Source: Cristatella mucedo (lineage: Eukaryota > Bryozoa > Phylactolaemata > Cristatellidae). From it: 57,500 nucleotides of DNA. The translations under genes were made by a program, and so were the position numbers. How positions within the stretch are numbered: position 1 is the stretch's first letter; every line of letters starts with the position of its first letter. Under the pieces are notes generated by a model that saw nothing but the letters and a program-made list of their open reading frames with translations, was not told the origin of the DNA and made no database searches. Positions 1-22,019 of the stretch are shown here, piece by piece. Location of the stretch: positions 3,812,501 to 3,870,000 of the forward strand of contig WPIO01000016.1 of NCBI GenBank assembly GCA_009760855.2, read 5' to 3'.

Positions 1-40
1 CCATTATGTATTACATTATATTACATTATACATTGTCCGA
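1..40. repeat. ATTAC-type short tandem repeat
   Basis: The window opens with several copies of attacatt-like units. The same unit forms the 3' tail of a LINE remnant at about 32235-32260, so this is probably the end of another copy cut by the window edge. Confidence 0.5.
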
Positions 41-1185
41 GCATTACTCTAGACCAGACATTGCTCGGCTAATGCTATTCGGCGTGCACAATTTTAAGAT
101 GGTGCGGTGGCATGATAATTTGGGAGACGGTGTATGTCGAATCCCAAATTAGCTCGAACTTAAAAATTGTCGTAATTTGTGATATCGCCATGGCAGCGGA
201 GGCAAGGGAGCCCTTGTTTTCATTCGAGACACAGACCCGCGGGTGCTGCTATAAACCATTTCAAAATACGGCTAGATTCTCAAGAAAACTTCACGTCTCG
301 CTTTGGCGACTGTGGAGCGATCGCCGCGATCATCGCGCCGTCTGGCGGCCGCTGGCGCTCGACTCGCGCGCTAGCTGATTTGGCTTGAGCGTCTTGGGCT
401 GAAAAGGCAGCCGACTCGCGCGTGCGCTTAAAAAGCGGCAAGTAATCGGTCGCAGACGGCCGCTTGATGTCGAGCCTAGTGGCCATCGCCAGCCAAGTGC
501 GACCTATGTATGAGCCTGGCACAGTCGCTCGTCCGTCGGAGTCTGCTTTGGAATCTGAGTCTGCGTCGGAGTCTGAGTCTGCTTTCGGTCGCGCTTTTGC
601 CAACTGCACGCGCTATCTAAGGAACTGAGCGCACGAAGTGCCCCAGGCAGCGCGTCTTTTCAGGCAATCAATTCAAGCAATCATTTCAGGCGATGCATCT
701 TTCGAGCCGCCGTCTGACGCGGCCAGGTCAAGTCGCCTTTGCACGGCCGGTCTTGCTTCCGTCCTGATTCAGTCCTGCTTCAGTCTTTGCTGAGAATGGT
801 CACCGAGACGGGGGGCGGCGGCGATGGCGGTGGTCCAAGACTGAACGAAGACTGAGTACGGTGCTACTTCTGGTGGCCAAGTGTGTGGTAAGACTGTACA
901 GAAGAACCAAACATAGGTGCCATCTTCATTGGTTTGAAAGGCGGATGGCGCGGATGACGCGATTGGCGAAACAATCGATGAGTTCGACGAGAAACATTCG
1001 CCGCTCGTGGAACATAAAGGAATCAGATCGCGAGGCGGTGGGCGACGAAGGCAATCGCGGAAGGCTCAAATTCACCGGGAGATGCACCGTGGAGGGCCAT
1101 TTTCCTACCTCCCTAACAAAAGCAATTATCCCACAAGCACTCGAGGAGGTGGAGTTAGTCGGAAGCAAGACTGGTGTGCTGGTGC
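41..1185. other. Intergenic, no gene seen
   Basis: Open frames here are short and show no domain, signal or consistent splice pattern. Around 540-590 there are a few degenerate gagtctgc-type repeats. I see nothing else to annotate. Confidence 0.4.
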
Positions 1186-1335
1186 TGGTTTGGTCTAGCG
1201 GTTAAGGTGCTCGCCCCAACCAAGGTCTGACTGAGGTCGTGGGCTCGAGCCCCAAGGCGTATGTGAAGCGCCTGAAAAGAGATTAAGTTCTCTCGAGGCG
1301 CTATATAAATGCATTATATTTATTTATTTATTTTT
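1186..1335 (+). mobile_element. tRNA-derived SINE, family 1, copy a
   Basis: The head carries a Pol III A-box-like TGGTCTAGCGG (about 1190-1200) and a B-box-like GGGCTCGAGCCCC (about 1240-1252). The body then runs into a stem-loop tail with arms around AGCGCC and GGCGCT, and ends in an (ATTT)n run. The tail matches the 3' end of the LINE at 28930-29000. A minus-strand copy at 6145-6294 has the same order of parts. Confidence 0.8.
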
Positions 1336-1410
1336 AAATTTAGGACTGAAAGCAAACTGGCCATGTAAACTTCCTACGTAGACTGAAGACCAAAGCAGGG
1401 CAAAAGCAGG

Positions 1411-1480
1411 ATAATAATAATAATAATACATTTGAAATAGCGCCCTCAAAGAACTCAAATCTCTTTCTGGAAGCAGGACC
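1411..1480 (-). mobile_element. LINE/SINE 3' tail fragment
   Basis: An (ATA)n run is followed by the stem-loop tail in reverse orientation (tagcgccctcaaagaactc, then aatctctttctgg). Only the 3' end is left, as expected for a heavily 5'-truncated retrotransposon insertion. Confidence 0.65.
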
Positions 1481-1552
1481 GAAGCAGGACAGAAGCTGTG
1501 TAAACGCGTGTAAACGCGCGGCCTTACAGCGTAGGCGGAGAGAGCCGCTGAG

Positions 1553-2232
1553 AGTAGTAGCGAGGCGAGTAGCGAGGCGAGTAGCGAGGCGAGTAGCGAG
1601 GCGAGTAGCGAGGCGAGTAGCGAGGCGAGTAGCGAGGCGAGTAGCGAGGCGAGTAGCGAGGCGAGTAGCGAGGGCGAGTAGCGAGGCGAGTAGCGAGGCG
1701 AGTAGCGAGGCGAGTAGCGAGGCGAGTAGCGAGGCGAGTAGTAGCGAGGCGAGTAGCGAGGCGAGTAGCGAGGCGAGTAGCGAGGCGAGTAGCGAGGCGA
1801 GTAGCGAGGCGAGTAGCGAGGCGAGTAGCGGCGAGGCGCGAGGCGAGTAGCGAGGCGAGTAGCGAGGCGAGTAGCGAGGCGAGTAGCGAGGCGAGTAGCG
1901 AGGCGAGTAGCGAGGCGAGTAGCGAGGCGAGTAGCGAGGCGAGTAGCGAGGCGAGTAGTAGCGAGGCGAGTAGCGAGGCGAGTAGCGAGGCGAGAGCGAG
2001 CGAGCGAGGCGAGGCGAGTAGCGAGGCGAGTAGCGAGGCGAGTAGCGAGGCGAGTAGCGAGGCGAGTAGCGAGGCGAGTAGCGAGGCGAGTAGCGAGGCG
2101 AGTAGCGAGGCGAGTAGCGAGGCGAGTAGCGAGGCGAGTAGCGAGGCGAGTAGCGAGGCGAGTAGCGAGGCGAGTAGCGAGGCGAGTAGCGAGGCGAGTA
2201 GCGAGGCGAGTAGCGAGGCGAGTAGCGAGGGG
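1553..2232. repeat. 12-bp minisatellite, about 55 units
   Basis: The unit is GTAGCGAGGCGA. About 680 bp are near-perfect, with a few 3-base insertions (gtagtagcgagg), a one-base insertion near 1671 and short scrambled patches near 1829-1840 and 1994-2012. Because 12 is a multiple of 3, several frames stay open and give long LLAS, RLAT and RYSP repeats; these are not evidence of a protein. Confidence 0.95.
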
Positions 2233-3444
<1,212 letters not shown>

Positions 3445-3659
3445 ATGACGGCGGCCAGCGACGCGCGCCTTGCCACGGCGACGGCGCGCGAGCTGAGCCC
3501 GCAGCGCCCAGACGTTAGCGTAATGGAGACTGAAATTCTCAAGACGCTAGACTCTTTCATGAGTAACTCGACTAGGACTCACTCCAAAACTCTCCTTGTC
3601 CTCGCAGCCGTAGCGGCCGTCTCATTCGGAGTTATCTTCCTAGCCGCAGTAGCCGCTTG
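3445..3659 (+). CDS. First exon of a small membrane protein (unrecognised)
   Basis: The first ATG of this frame sits in a good context (aaaacATGa) after a CpG-rich leader. The exon encodes 71 residues and ends at a consensus donor (cttg|gtaag), two bases into a codon. Residues 1-45 are polar and begin MTAASDARL; a region around METEILKTLDSF follows. Residues about 49-71 form one strongly hydrophobic segment (LLVLAAVAAVSFGVIFLAAV), predicted to span the membrane. No cleavable signal peptide is obvious. I do not recognise the family. The exon at 7723-7876 is in the right phase to complete it, which would give a 122-residue protein, but a different partner exon is possible. Confidence 0.45.
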
Positions 3660-5397
3660 GTAAGCTCGCGCTGCCGACGCTGTCGCCTGGCACCGGGCGA
3701 CAGACGGCGCCGAAACGTCGCGAGAGAACAGCCGAAGCTGCTGCGGCGGCGGCGGCCGGCGAGGGCGAGGGTGCGCCGAGCGGTGGCGGTGGGCCCGCCA
3801 TGCGAGAAGCCGCGAGACGCGCCAGCCACGCGTACTCACCGAAAGATGGGCGGACGAGCGGTTCCGGCTGCACTGAATTCTGGGTAATCGAGCGATACTT
3901 TTCCACTCTGTCTACCTTTCACGGCTGCTACCGCAGTCGCCTCTCCGACAGCCGCTCAATGTCATCCGGATGCGAGCCACGCCACCTAGCACGTGACTAC
4001 TGCACTAAAAGTAGGCCGTTTGTCCTAATCCAGCCTTCGTTAGAGAAAGAAGAAAATCTCCTTTCATGCCGTGGAAAAGCTGATCAACATTACCGATTTT
4101 AAAATTTAGAAAACGCGCACTTAAACCTTTGCTTTGACTAAGGCCGCTCTGACATCCGAAAATTAATAGGTTCAACCGACCGCTACAAAATGATCCTCCT
4201 TTCTTTATGAGCGTTTGCCGTTTGAAGGCCTGAATTGGGAAAAGGCAGCACTTTAAGGGACTTTAATTCACTTTAAGTGAAGAGGACAACGGGGTAATGC
4301 TCACGGATAGATGTAGATATGCACCAACGTGTACGATAAGCAACATTGGATTTATTTGCTCACCTTGGTGGTCCCTGCCGCGTCACCCAATCACTCTGCA
4401 AGCATCAGATAGTCGCGATCGTACCCTCGGATGGACGCAAGCAAAGTCGTACGCAAACTCTGAATGTGAAAGCAAAGCGTTTTCCTCTGTAGCACTAAAG
4501 GCTCTTCAGAATTTTTTGTTTTAGCCCAAGGCGGTTAAGAAGCGTACTCGACAAACTAACGTACTCTTTCAGTGCGGCTGCACACGAGAGTTGATTTAGC
4601 TCTAGCCTAGCGGTCACCAGGCAACTCGACGTTGAGGCCATTTTAAACTGCTTCCGATCCGCACCTCAGAACTCGAGAACGAGTGTTGCAGGCGAGCCTT
4701 GAGCGATTAAGAAAAAACGATAACAATTGCTCGTCAGCATTCAGTCTGTCGACAGTTGGGAAGACGGTGGCGACGGCTCTCATCTCGCTGGGCCGCGAGA
4801 CGTGCTTTTTCGGTCCAACCACGCAGATGCTAAGGCAAGCAAGAATGACGCTAACCGCCATTGTTTCACCAGCGAGAAATTGGCGAGGTGAGATTATGTA
4901 AAGATGTCGACTAATTAATTGTACTGAAAGTGTACTCGTAGTTGCCGCCAAGTACAGGCGCATAAGTTTCGTTTGAGAGTCCCTTTCCGCACCGCCTTTC
5001 CCCATGTAACTTCCTCTACGCACTCACTGATAAAGGTCTGAAACTGAGTGCCAGACACATAACCAACGGAGCAGCCCCTCCCCCCAAAGGGTGGCAGGTG
5101 ACTGCCGCGTGCTTACATAAATGGAGGAGCAGCCTTTCCTCGCCCTCGCCCCAAGCCGCCACATGCCGAGCAGAATTAAAGCTCGCGCCATCAGCGCCGG
5201 CCGCAGAAACTTCCGGCGCGCACCCTTCCGCTGGCGAAGGAGGCCGACGACGACGACGACGTCTGGCGGCTCTGCGTTTCAGCTGCTGGTGCTGCTGCGC
5301 GAAAGCCTGCCGCTCGTCCATGCGATCCGGACCCGGCAGACGAGGTGGTGGAGGTGAGGCGTCGCGCTGCCGCTGAACCCGCTCGCGTTTCTAAGCG
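3660..5397. other. Probable intron, no other feature
   Basis: The sequence falls from CpG-rich to ordinary composition after about 3.9 kb. No exon, repeat or RNA gene was recognised on either strand. Confidence 0.35.
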
Positions 5398-5448
5398 GCT
5401 CGCCGCTCGGCGCCGACGCTGAGGAAGCGTCGGCGCCGAGCGGCGAGC
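5398..5448. repeat. Perfect 23-bp inverted repeat, 5-base loop
   Basis: Left arm 5398-5420, loop GAGGA at 5421-5425, right arm 5426-5448, with all 23 bases paired and mostly GC. It contains the 12-mer CTCGCCGCTCGG, which is also in the hairpin at 30256-30305. It may be a foldback element or a strong RNA hairpin. Confidence 0.9.
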
Positions 5449-5565
5449 ATCGGCACGTGTCTGCGCGCGACTGCGACGCGCAACCGACCCGCGGCGCAGC
5501 GGCGGTGCATCGAGCGACGCGCCCGCCGTCCAAACCGCAGCCGTCGTCGCCGGGCTCTGGGCGGG

Positions 5566-5600
5566 TCGCCGGCCGCCGCGAATTAAGCGGCGGCCGGCGA
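5566..5600. repeat. Perfect 14-bp inverted repeat
   Basis: Arms TCGCCGGCCGCCGC (5566-5579) and its exact reverse complement (5587-5600) flank the AT-rich loop GAATTAA. It lies about 120 bp after a second, longer hairpin. Confidence 0.85.
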
Positions 5601-6144
5601 TTCAACGGCAGCAATCAGCAGCGGCAGCAGCAGAGCTAGCGCCGTCTGCGAACGAGGCTACGCCGAGACGTGAATGCTGACGTCGCCGCGAGCGAGCGAT
5701 CTCCGATTTCTTTCGCAATTCGACTGCTCGAGTCATTCGACATCCGTGTCCCGCTAGCCCCCGCTAGGCGGCGCTCCCGACGGACTTTTGCGTTTCGAAG
5801 CGCGCGCTCCGTCGAGCGACGATCCCGAAGCTTCGGACGCAGCGACCCGCTACGCCAGCTCGGCGTCGCTAGTTGACCCTGGGGCCGCGGCGAGGTCAGC
5901 TCGAGGTCAGCCGGCGCGTCCGGCTGCGAAGCAGCCTCGGCGAACGACGGGCCTTAGTGTGAGGGCTCGCGGGCGCGGCGGAGAAGAATGACGAATAGCG
6001 AAGCCCCTCTCGTACGCACGCGTTGTGGGCGTGACGACGGTTGCATTTCTACGCAGGCGGACGAGCGTACATACTGTATGGTCATCGGAGCCATCGGATA
6101 TGCTGCCGCTCAGGAGCACTCGGCGTGAAGAGAGGGTGGATATA

Positions 6145-6294
6145 TGTGTAATTATATAATATGTAATTCATTTGTATAGTGCCCCAAGAGAACTTAATCT
6201 CTATTCAGGCGCTTCACGTGTGCCTAAGGGCTCGAGCCCACGACCTCGGCCAGACCTTGATCGGGTCGACCACCTAAACCACTGGGCCAAACCA
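6145..6294 (-). mobile_element. tRNA-derived SINE, family 1, copy b
   Basis: Read on the minus strand it starts TGGTTTGGCCCAGTGG, has the B-box-like GGGCTCGAGCCC, then the stem-loop tail ending near an AT-rich run. It is clearly the same element as copy a at 1186, in the opposite direction and with scattered substitutions. Confidence 0.8.
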
Positions 6295-6339
6295 GCTCGG
6301 CAGCGTACGTACGGGCCGACGCACAAGTGAGAAGTGAGT

Positions 6340-6520
6340 GAGCCGCGATGGCACACTAGGTAGGGCGGTTGCTTTTCACGCCCTCGGTCCCGAGGTCGTG
6401 AGTTCGATTCCTGCGGTGGGCGATCCTTCATCGCAATTGCAAGCGGTGGTGATCACCGTAAAGGCTCTTCTGTCGCTATACAAAAGAGACTGTTTAACCA
6501 GCTAAGATTTATTTATTTAA
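6340..6520 (+). mobile_element. tRNA-derived SINE, family 2, copy a
   Basis: A tRNA-like head has an A-box-like TAGGTAGGGCGG and a B box GAGTTCGATTCCTG. A body specific to this family follows (gcgatcc, then gtggtgatcaccgtaaaggctc), and it ends in an (ATTT)n tail. Its 3' body differs from family 1. Related minus-strand copies lie at 25180-25330 and 51965-52065. Confidence 0.75.
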
Positions 6521-6679
6521 CATTCGCGGCAAGAATACGGTCATGTTGCCGGCAAAGAGCGCGCCCATTGGGTGGAAGGAACGTCGGCTGGGACCGAAAT
6601 CACGTGACGGTGACGTCATATACACATTAGCTCCGGTTTAGCGAGAGCGCCTGACGGCTGCGGCGGCAGGGGAACTTAA

Positions 6680-6785
6680 ATATACATAAATATAAATATT
6701 ATTGAACTGTATAGGGCTGTAGGAGAGATGAATCTCTACACAGGCGCTTTACATGTGGCGCAGGGCTCGAGCCCCGACCACAGAC
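6680..6785 (-). mobile_element. SINE family 1, partial copy
   Basis: On the minus strand it carries the B-box-like CTCGAGCCC and the stem-loop tail (gcctgtgtagagattcatc), then AT-rich sequence. The A-box half is missing. Confidence 0.6.
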
Positions 6786-6822
6786 GTCAAAGGTGACCTT
6801 CACCTTTCACCTTCACCTTACC

Positions 6823-7122
6823 CAGAGGCGGAGCCAGGATTTTCATCTAAGCGGGACAAGACCCGCTGGATTTTTATGTAGGGGCACAACCCCTGAGATG
6901 TTCATGAGGAGAAAAACCCGCAAGTAACGAAAAACTATAGCGCATTATCGAAGTTTTTTATATTCGACAGAGAACTCGGCGGCTGCTCGTAAACTAGAAG
7001 TAGGACATCATTTCGTCATTGGTGACGGTCGGCGGGCGCAGGAAAGTGGGGCAGCCCAGGTCGCGCAGCCTCAATATGTGGGGGGGGGGGGCGGCGGCAA
7101 AATTTCCCTGGCTGCGTCACTT
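6823..7122. mobile_element. Non-autonomous hAT-like element (MITE)
   Basis: The left end reads CAGAGGCGGAGCCAGGATTTT. The right end, reverse-complemented, reads AAGTGACGCAGCCAGGGAAA. These are imperfect terminal inverted repeats of the type common at hAT ends (CAGNGGCGGANCCAGG). It is about 300 bp with no coding capacity and a G-run near 7081. The flanking 8-bp duplication is not clean, so the exact ends are tentative. Confidence 0.5.
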
Positions 7123-7722
7123 ATATAACCCCTCCGCCCCCCATACGGGCCAAACATGAGCGTCTGGCTCTTAGTCGGCACCCTCAGTGCACGGAGCTCG
7201 CCGAGACGATGCACCTTGACTAAGGCGACAGCGGACGCGGCGCAAGCGAGGGGCGGCGACGGCTGCGGCAGCGGCCGTAGCGCGACAATCGGACGAACGG
7301 CGCCACTCCAGGGCTAGCGCTCTCCTGCACAGGTGCGCACGCGCGAGCTGGCGTCGCTCTGAGAGTTCGCTCGCGTTTCCAGCCGCTTACCATCAGGCGC
7401 CCGCGAACGACCCGACGTCGGCCTCTCCGCCGGCGGCCCCACGGGGTCACGACAGGCGAGCGGTTGGCAGGCCGCCGCCGCCGCCGAACTCCGCCGCCGC
7501 CGCCGTGCGGGGCGCCGGCGGTCCGCCGTCGCGCTTCAATCCCAATTGCCGATCGTGCCGCGAGGAGCAGGCAGCGGCGGCGGCGGCGGCTCTCGGGGCT
7601 TCTGGCGCCGCCGCCGCCGGGACGCTGCGGCCTGGTGAACGCGGCGGCGGCGCGCATCCCACGACGACCGGCTATCGGACGCTCGGCTTCGGCGTGGCGG
7701 ATGCTGCTCGCTTTGCGGACAG
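7123..7722. other. CpG-rich sequence upstream of a candidate exon
   Basis: GC-rich triplet-like sequence with overlapping long open frames on both strands. These appear to be composition artefacts. A possible splice acceptor (ctttgcggacag) ends the stretch at 7722. Confidence 0.3.
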
Positions 7723-7876
7723 GAACAACAACAGCCTCCTCAAAGAAGGAAGTCGCGGCGGCAGCGGCCGCTCTCAGCGGGGCCGCGGCAGCGGCGCGAT
7801 CCACGCCGACCTCGACGAAGAAGAGCCGCCGCCGGGAGAATGCTGCTGCGTCTTCTGCTTTCCTTGCTGCGTCTGA
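7723..7876 (+). CDS. Candidate last exon with cysteine-rich C-terminus
   Basis: After the acceptor at 7721-7722 this exon opens one base into a codon, the phase left by the donor at 3659. The joined codon would be TGG. It encodes about 50 residues: an Asn/Ser/Gly/Arg-rich stretch, then an acidic and proline patch (ADLDEEEPPPGE) and the end CCCVFCFPCCV followed by TGA. A short cysteine cluster at the very C-terminus suggests lipid attachment or metal binding, but I recognise no family. An AATAAA lies about 470 bp downstream. The phase match has a one-in-three chance of being accidental, and the frame might belong to another transcript. Confidence 0.35.
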
Positions 7877-8232
7877 TCGCGGCCGCGGCTGCGGCCCAGA
7901 CGTCGCCGTCGATCGAGGCGCCCGCTTCGATCCTGGACGGGAAATAGCCCGCTCCGCGTGGCACGGATGCCAGTGCGTACCGAGGTCGCCGAGACTCGAG
8001 TCGGCGGCTTTCACGAACGCTCCAACGTCGACTAGTCGCTCTCAACGCTTACGACGCTCACGCCCTCCTACTCAAGCGCCGCGAGCCGAGAGAGGGCGCC
8101 GAAGAGGCGCGCGCCGGCTTTCAGGGTGGTCATCACTGCGGCCTTTCTGACGAGAGCGGGCTCGAAGAGGCCGCGGACGAGGTACGAGGTGTGGCACGCG
8201 AGCGAGCGAGCGCACCGTCGTCGACTGAAAGG

Positions 8233-8238
8233 TTTATT
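8233..8238 (-). terminator. Polyadenylation signal of TTLL11
   Basis: AATAAA on the minus strand, about 510 bases after the TTLL11 stop codon at 8745. It is the first canonical signal downstream. Confidence 0.5.
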
Positions 8239-8348
8239 GAGCAGCGGGGCGATTGCGACGCGGCGGCACCGTTCTGCCCCTTTCTCGTTCTTGAGCGGTG
8301 CTGCCGCTGTGAAAACGAGTGCGCCAGCTGAGTGCGAACAAATCTCGA

Positions 8349-8354
8349 AATAAA
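8349..8354 (+). terminator. Polyadenylation signal of the plus-strand gene
   Basis: AATAAA on the plus strand, 470 bases after the TGA at 7876. With the minus-strand signal at 8233 it implies that the two convergent transcripts overlap by roughly 120-150 bases. Confidence 0.4.
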
Positions 8355-8744
8355 TACAAACGGGTGAGTGAAAACCCGAACTACACGCCTCCTAACTAAG
8401 ACCTGTAGCAGCAGCAGCGGCGGCGGCGGCAGCGGCTGCGGCCGACCGCACATGCCGGCGTCCTCGCTCGCGGGAGTGCGCGGGAGAGTACGTGTGCCGC
8501 CATCGCCAGCCGCTGGGCAGCCACCTCGATCGGAACCGCAGCACCGCCGCCGCCGCCGACGACCGGAGAGGGCTGCCGAGTAAGCGTCGTTTGAGCAGAC
8601 ATGGCCGCCGCGCGCGTCGTCGCTCGCATCCGATCAGATGGCGTCAACTGGCCGGCCGACGAGCGACCGAACGAATCGGCGCAGCTGCTTCGCCGGTTCA
8701 ACCGCTGGCGGCGGCGGCCGAGGAAGAGCGATGGCGGCCGCCGC

Positions 8745-19259
<10,515 letters not shown>

Positions 19260-20340
19260 GCCGACGCTCTCCAAGAGTCATTGCCCAGAGCTACCGCTCT
19301 TGGCCCGCCCGGCTGCTGCCGCCGCCGTCGCCGCCGCCGACTGCGACCGCGCAGGCTCGGACGAGGGCCCGCGTCCGTGGGCCGCGCGCGCCCTGGCAAC
19401 AACACGGCGCCATATTGTTGACGTGTGGCGCCGCAGTGGTACGGTCGCCTCGAGGTCAGGTCGTGCGGAGCCCGCTCCGCGCCCAGCAGCCGACGGCGGG
19501 TCGACATCGATTTCCAGTTCACGAGTCGCCGCGCATTGCTGCCCGAGAAACAGCTGCCGACCGCCTTCGGACTGTCGATCATTCAATATCTGGACTGCTT
19601 GCGCCGCCGCGCCCGATTCCCCACCGGTTGCTCCCCCCCCCCCCCCCCCCCCCCGCCGCCGCTCCGTCGCGTCCTCTGGTGCGTGTCAGCACGCGGATTC
19701 GCGCAACAATGGGAAGCGAGAAGTCCTTTCGAGTCCGTCCGTCCTTTCTTCCAAGTCAGAAAAGAGATTTAGTCCCCGACGAAGTACGAAGCGCGCCGCG
19801 CGAGAGAGCTCTCGGCCTAGAACGAAGGAGGCTGGCTAGCAGTGGCCGCCAGTGCGCTCAGTGGCCCCTCGGTGCGCTCAATGCCCGGGGCATTTGTTGT
19901 GCTAGGCCGTCTTAGAGGGAATGTAGCGTTCGGCGCACGCCGTCGTCTCCTCACCAGACGCCGAAGGACGCGAGCGCGTGCGCAGTCGCGGTCGGCCGCC
20001 CGATGTCCGGCCGCCGGCGGTACCGTGCGGATGCCGATCGGTGCGGCGGCGGCGGCTGCGGCGAGCCTGCCCCTCAGCGACTCTAAAACCACACGCCTGC
20101 GAGAGCCATCTCCGCTCGGTCTGGCCGGACGGTCCAGACCCGAGCTCGTCGTCTTCACTCTCGCCCACCTCGGACGCTCGAAAGTCCACGGCAAGGCTGA
20201 GGCCAAAGTGTCGGCGTCTGCAGCGTCGGCCCTCCGACCCACCGGTCCATACTTGCGCCTGCATCTAAACGCTATTCACGCGGCGTCGACGCCATGCACC
20301 GCGGACCTTCCGCGGCACCTCCGCCGCTCACGTGATAGCT
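19260..20340 (-). promoter_or_regulatory. CpG-rich promoter region of TTLL11
   Basis: Strongly CpG-rich sequence immediately upstream of the TTLL11 start codon, with no gene of its own. It contains a 22-base C-run (19633-19654), which is a G-run on the TTLL11 strand. A GGCAAC at 19395-19400 is only half of an RFX site, and I found no full X-box. Confidence 0.5.
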
Positions 20341-20484
20341 GGTTGCATAGTGTTTCTTTAGATATCGCTGAACGCGACAGACACTCGTGCTCGTTCAGCG
20401 TTTTAAAGTTGTTGATTAAATGAACCTTCGAATCTCTCTTTCATACCTAGGTGGATGGCAGCAGCAGCGAAGCAGCGGGAGTAA

Positions 20485-20618
20485 ACATGTATTGCATAAC
20501 TCATCTGCACAGCTCCTTAAGAGAACTAAAAATCCATCCAGGCGTTCACATCTGCCTCAGGGCTCGAGTCGGCGACCTTGGTCGTCGAAGGCCACATAAC
20601 CTCTAGGTCAAAGCGTGG
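20485..20618 (-). mobile_element. SINE family 1, degenerate copy
   Basis: Minus-strand remains of the A box (cctagaggttatgtgg), the B box (cgactcgagccc) and the tail (ggatttttagttctc). It is more diverged than copies a and b. Confidence 0.6.
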
Positions 20619-22019
20619 CGTAACAACAGCTGCCACCTACTCGCAGCTCTCGGTTATTCTCGCAGCTGAATTGCACCCCGACAGCATATTTATTGATATT
20701 TCTAATGGAATGATCGGCTTACAGAACGAGCAGCATGGAAATTAGCGTAAACAACAAGGGTAATATAAGCTACCTATTGATGTATCCATAGCTGTCATGG
20801 TGGCCTTTTGAAGACCTGTAACATTCAAGGTCACGTTTTGCACTGGACCTCAGCCAAACATGGCTATATTGTCAAATCGACAAATTTAATACCAGTCACT
20901 GTGCAAACATGCCAAACCCCTCAAAACATGCAGGACACGGTGTCACGGCCCGATATTCTAAGAATGAAAATAAAAAAATTATGTGACATATTCGAACTTT
21001 CGGAAGTGTCATTAAAATGAAGTTCAATGACATTCGGGACGTGTGACTTAGTGACCCATGGTGCGAATAAGAGCAAGTTATTTCGTGAAGGAAGGTGAGC
21101 CCAACTTAAATTCCAAATTTCACGTCGATCGGAGCAGCTTTGGCCAAGCTGTCAAATTGGCGTGGCTCACAATGTGACTCTACAGGAAGACACACCTGAA
21201 GCAGCTGCGGGCACGCCCTTTGATGTCCAATGTGCGTAAAGTGATGAAATAAGTTGCCGAAAATGTTGAATCATATTTCTAGAGATCAAAGTGTGCGTAG
21301 TCATCATTATTCGTGAAAATGGGGCTTGACAACCTGTTGCCAGTATTCATCATTGTAGCATCGACAGCCAAAAACCAGAACCAGTGGCTAGTGCAAATAA
21401 AGACAACTACGAGGATAGATTGAAAGAGCTAGCACAGATAAATTTGCAGCAGAAGCTGCAGAACGCTCACGAAGGCAATTTTCTTGAAAGAGCAATCGTT
21501 CTGGTCATACCAAGACAGGTACCAAGATAGCGGCACATAGGCACGTGAGCGACTCAATTTACTTTCTAGGAACTTTCTAATGAGCAGCAACTAAAGAGGT
21601 TCCTCATCGGGGCATCATAAGAATTACATATCATTTTTAAGGTTTACAGGCTTCCTGCCTGAAATAATGTTTTGCTTACATCCTGCCTTTGCTTGCGAAT
21701 TTTCTTTCTCTTTATATCATACTTTTCCGTGAATAACCGCGTCTAACTTCTCACACGAACGTCTAACCTCCGGAGCACTAGCACACGACCACAGATCCAC
21801 TAATTTGTGTGCAAGCACGTATCAGACGCTGCCAACCCCTGCCACGCATCAGACGCTGCCATGCTCCCAAAGTCCACTCTTTGTAAGCTCTGTCCAGATC
21901 AAATTATGCAGTGCCTCATTATTATTTTGTGTTTTCCCATGCCAAACTTTTTGCAGGCGGTAGTCTGATGCATTTTTCTTATGTACATCTTGTTAACTAC
22001 TCACTGTTTGCTGGCCTGT
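20619..22019. other. Repeat-like DNA, no recognised feature
   Basis: AT-richer than the gene regions, with no open frame over about 70 codons and no domain or terminal repeat. It probably holds old transposon sequence, but I cannot name a family. Confidence 0.35.

Noticed and set aside
7220-8150. Long overlapping frames on both strands (264 and 228 codons)
   Set aside because: GC-rich triplet composition removes stop codons on both strands; there are no domains. Only the short Cys-ending frame at 7723-7876 was kept, at low confidence.
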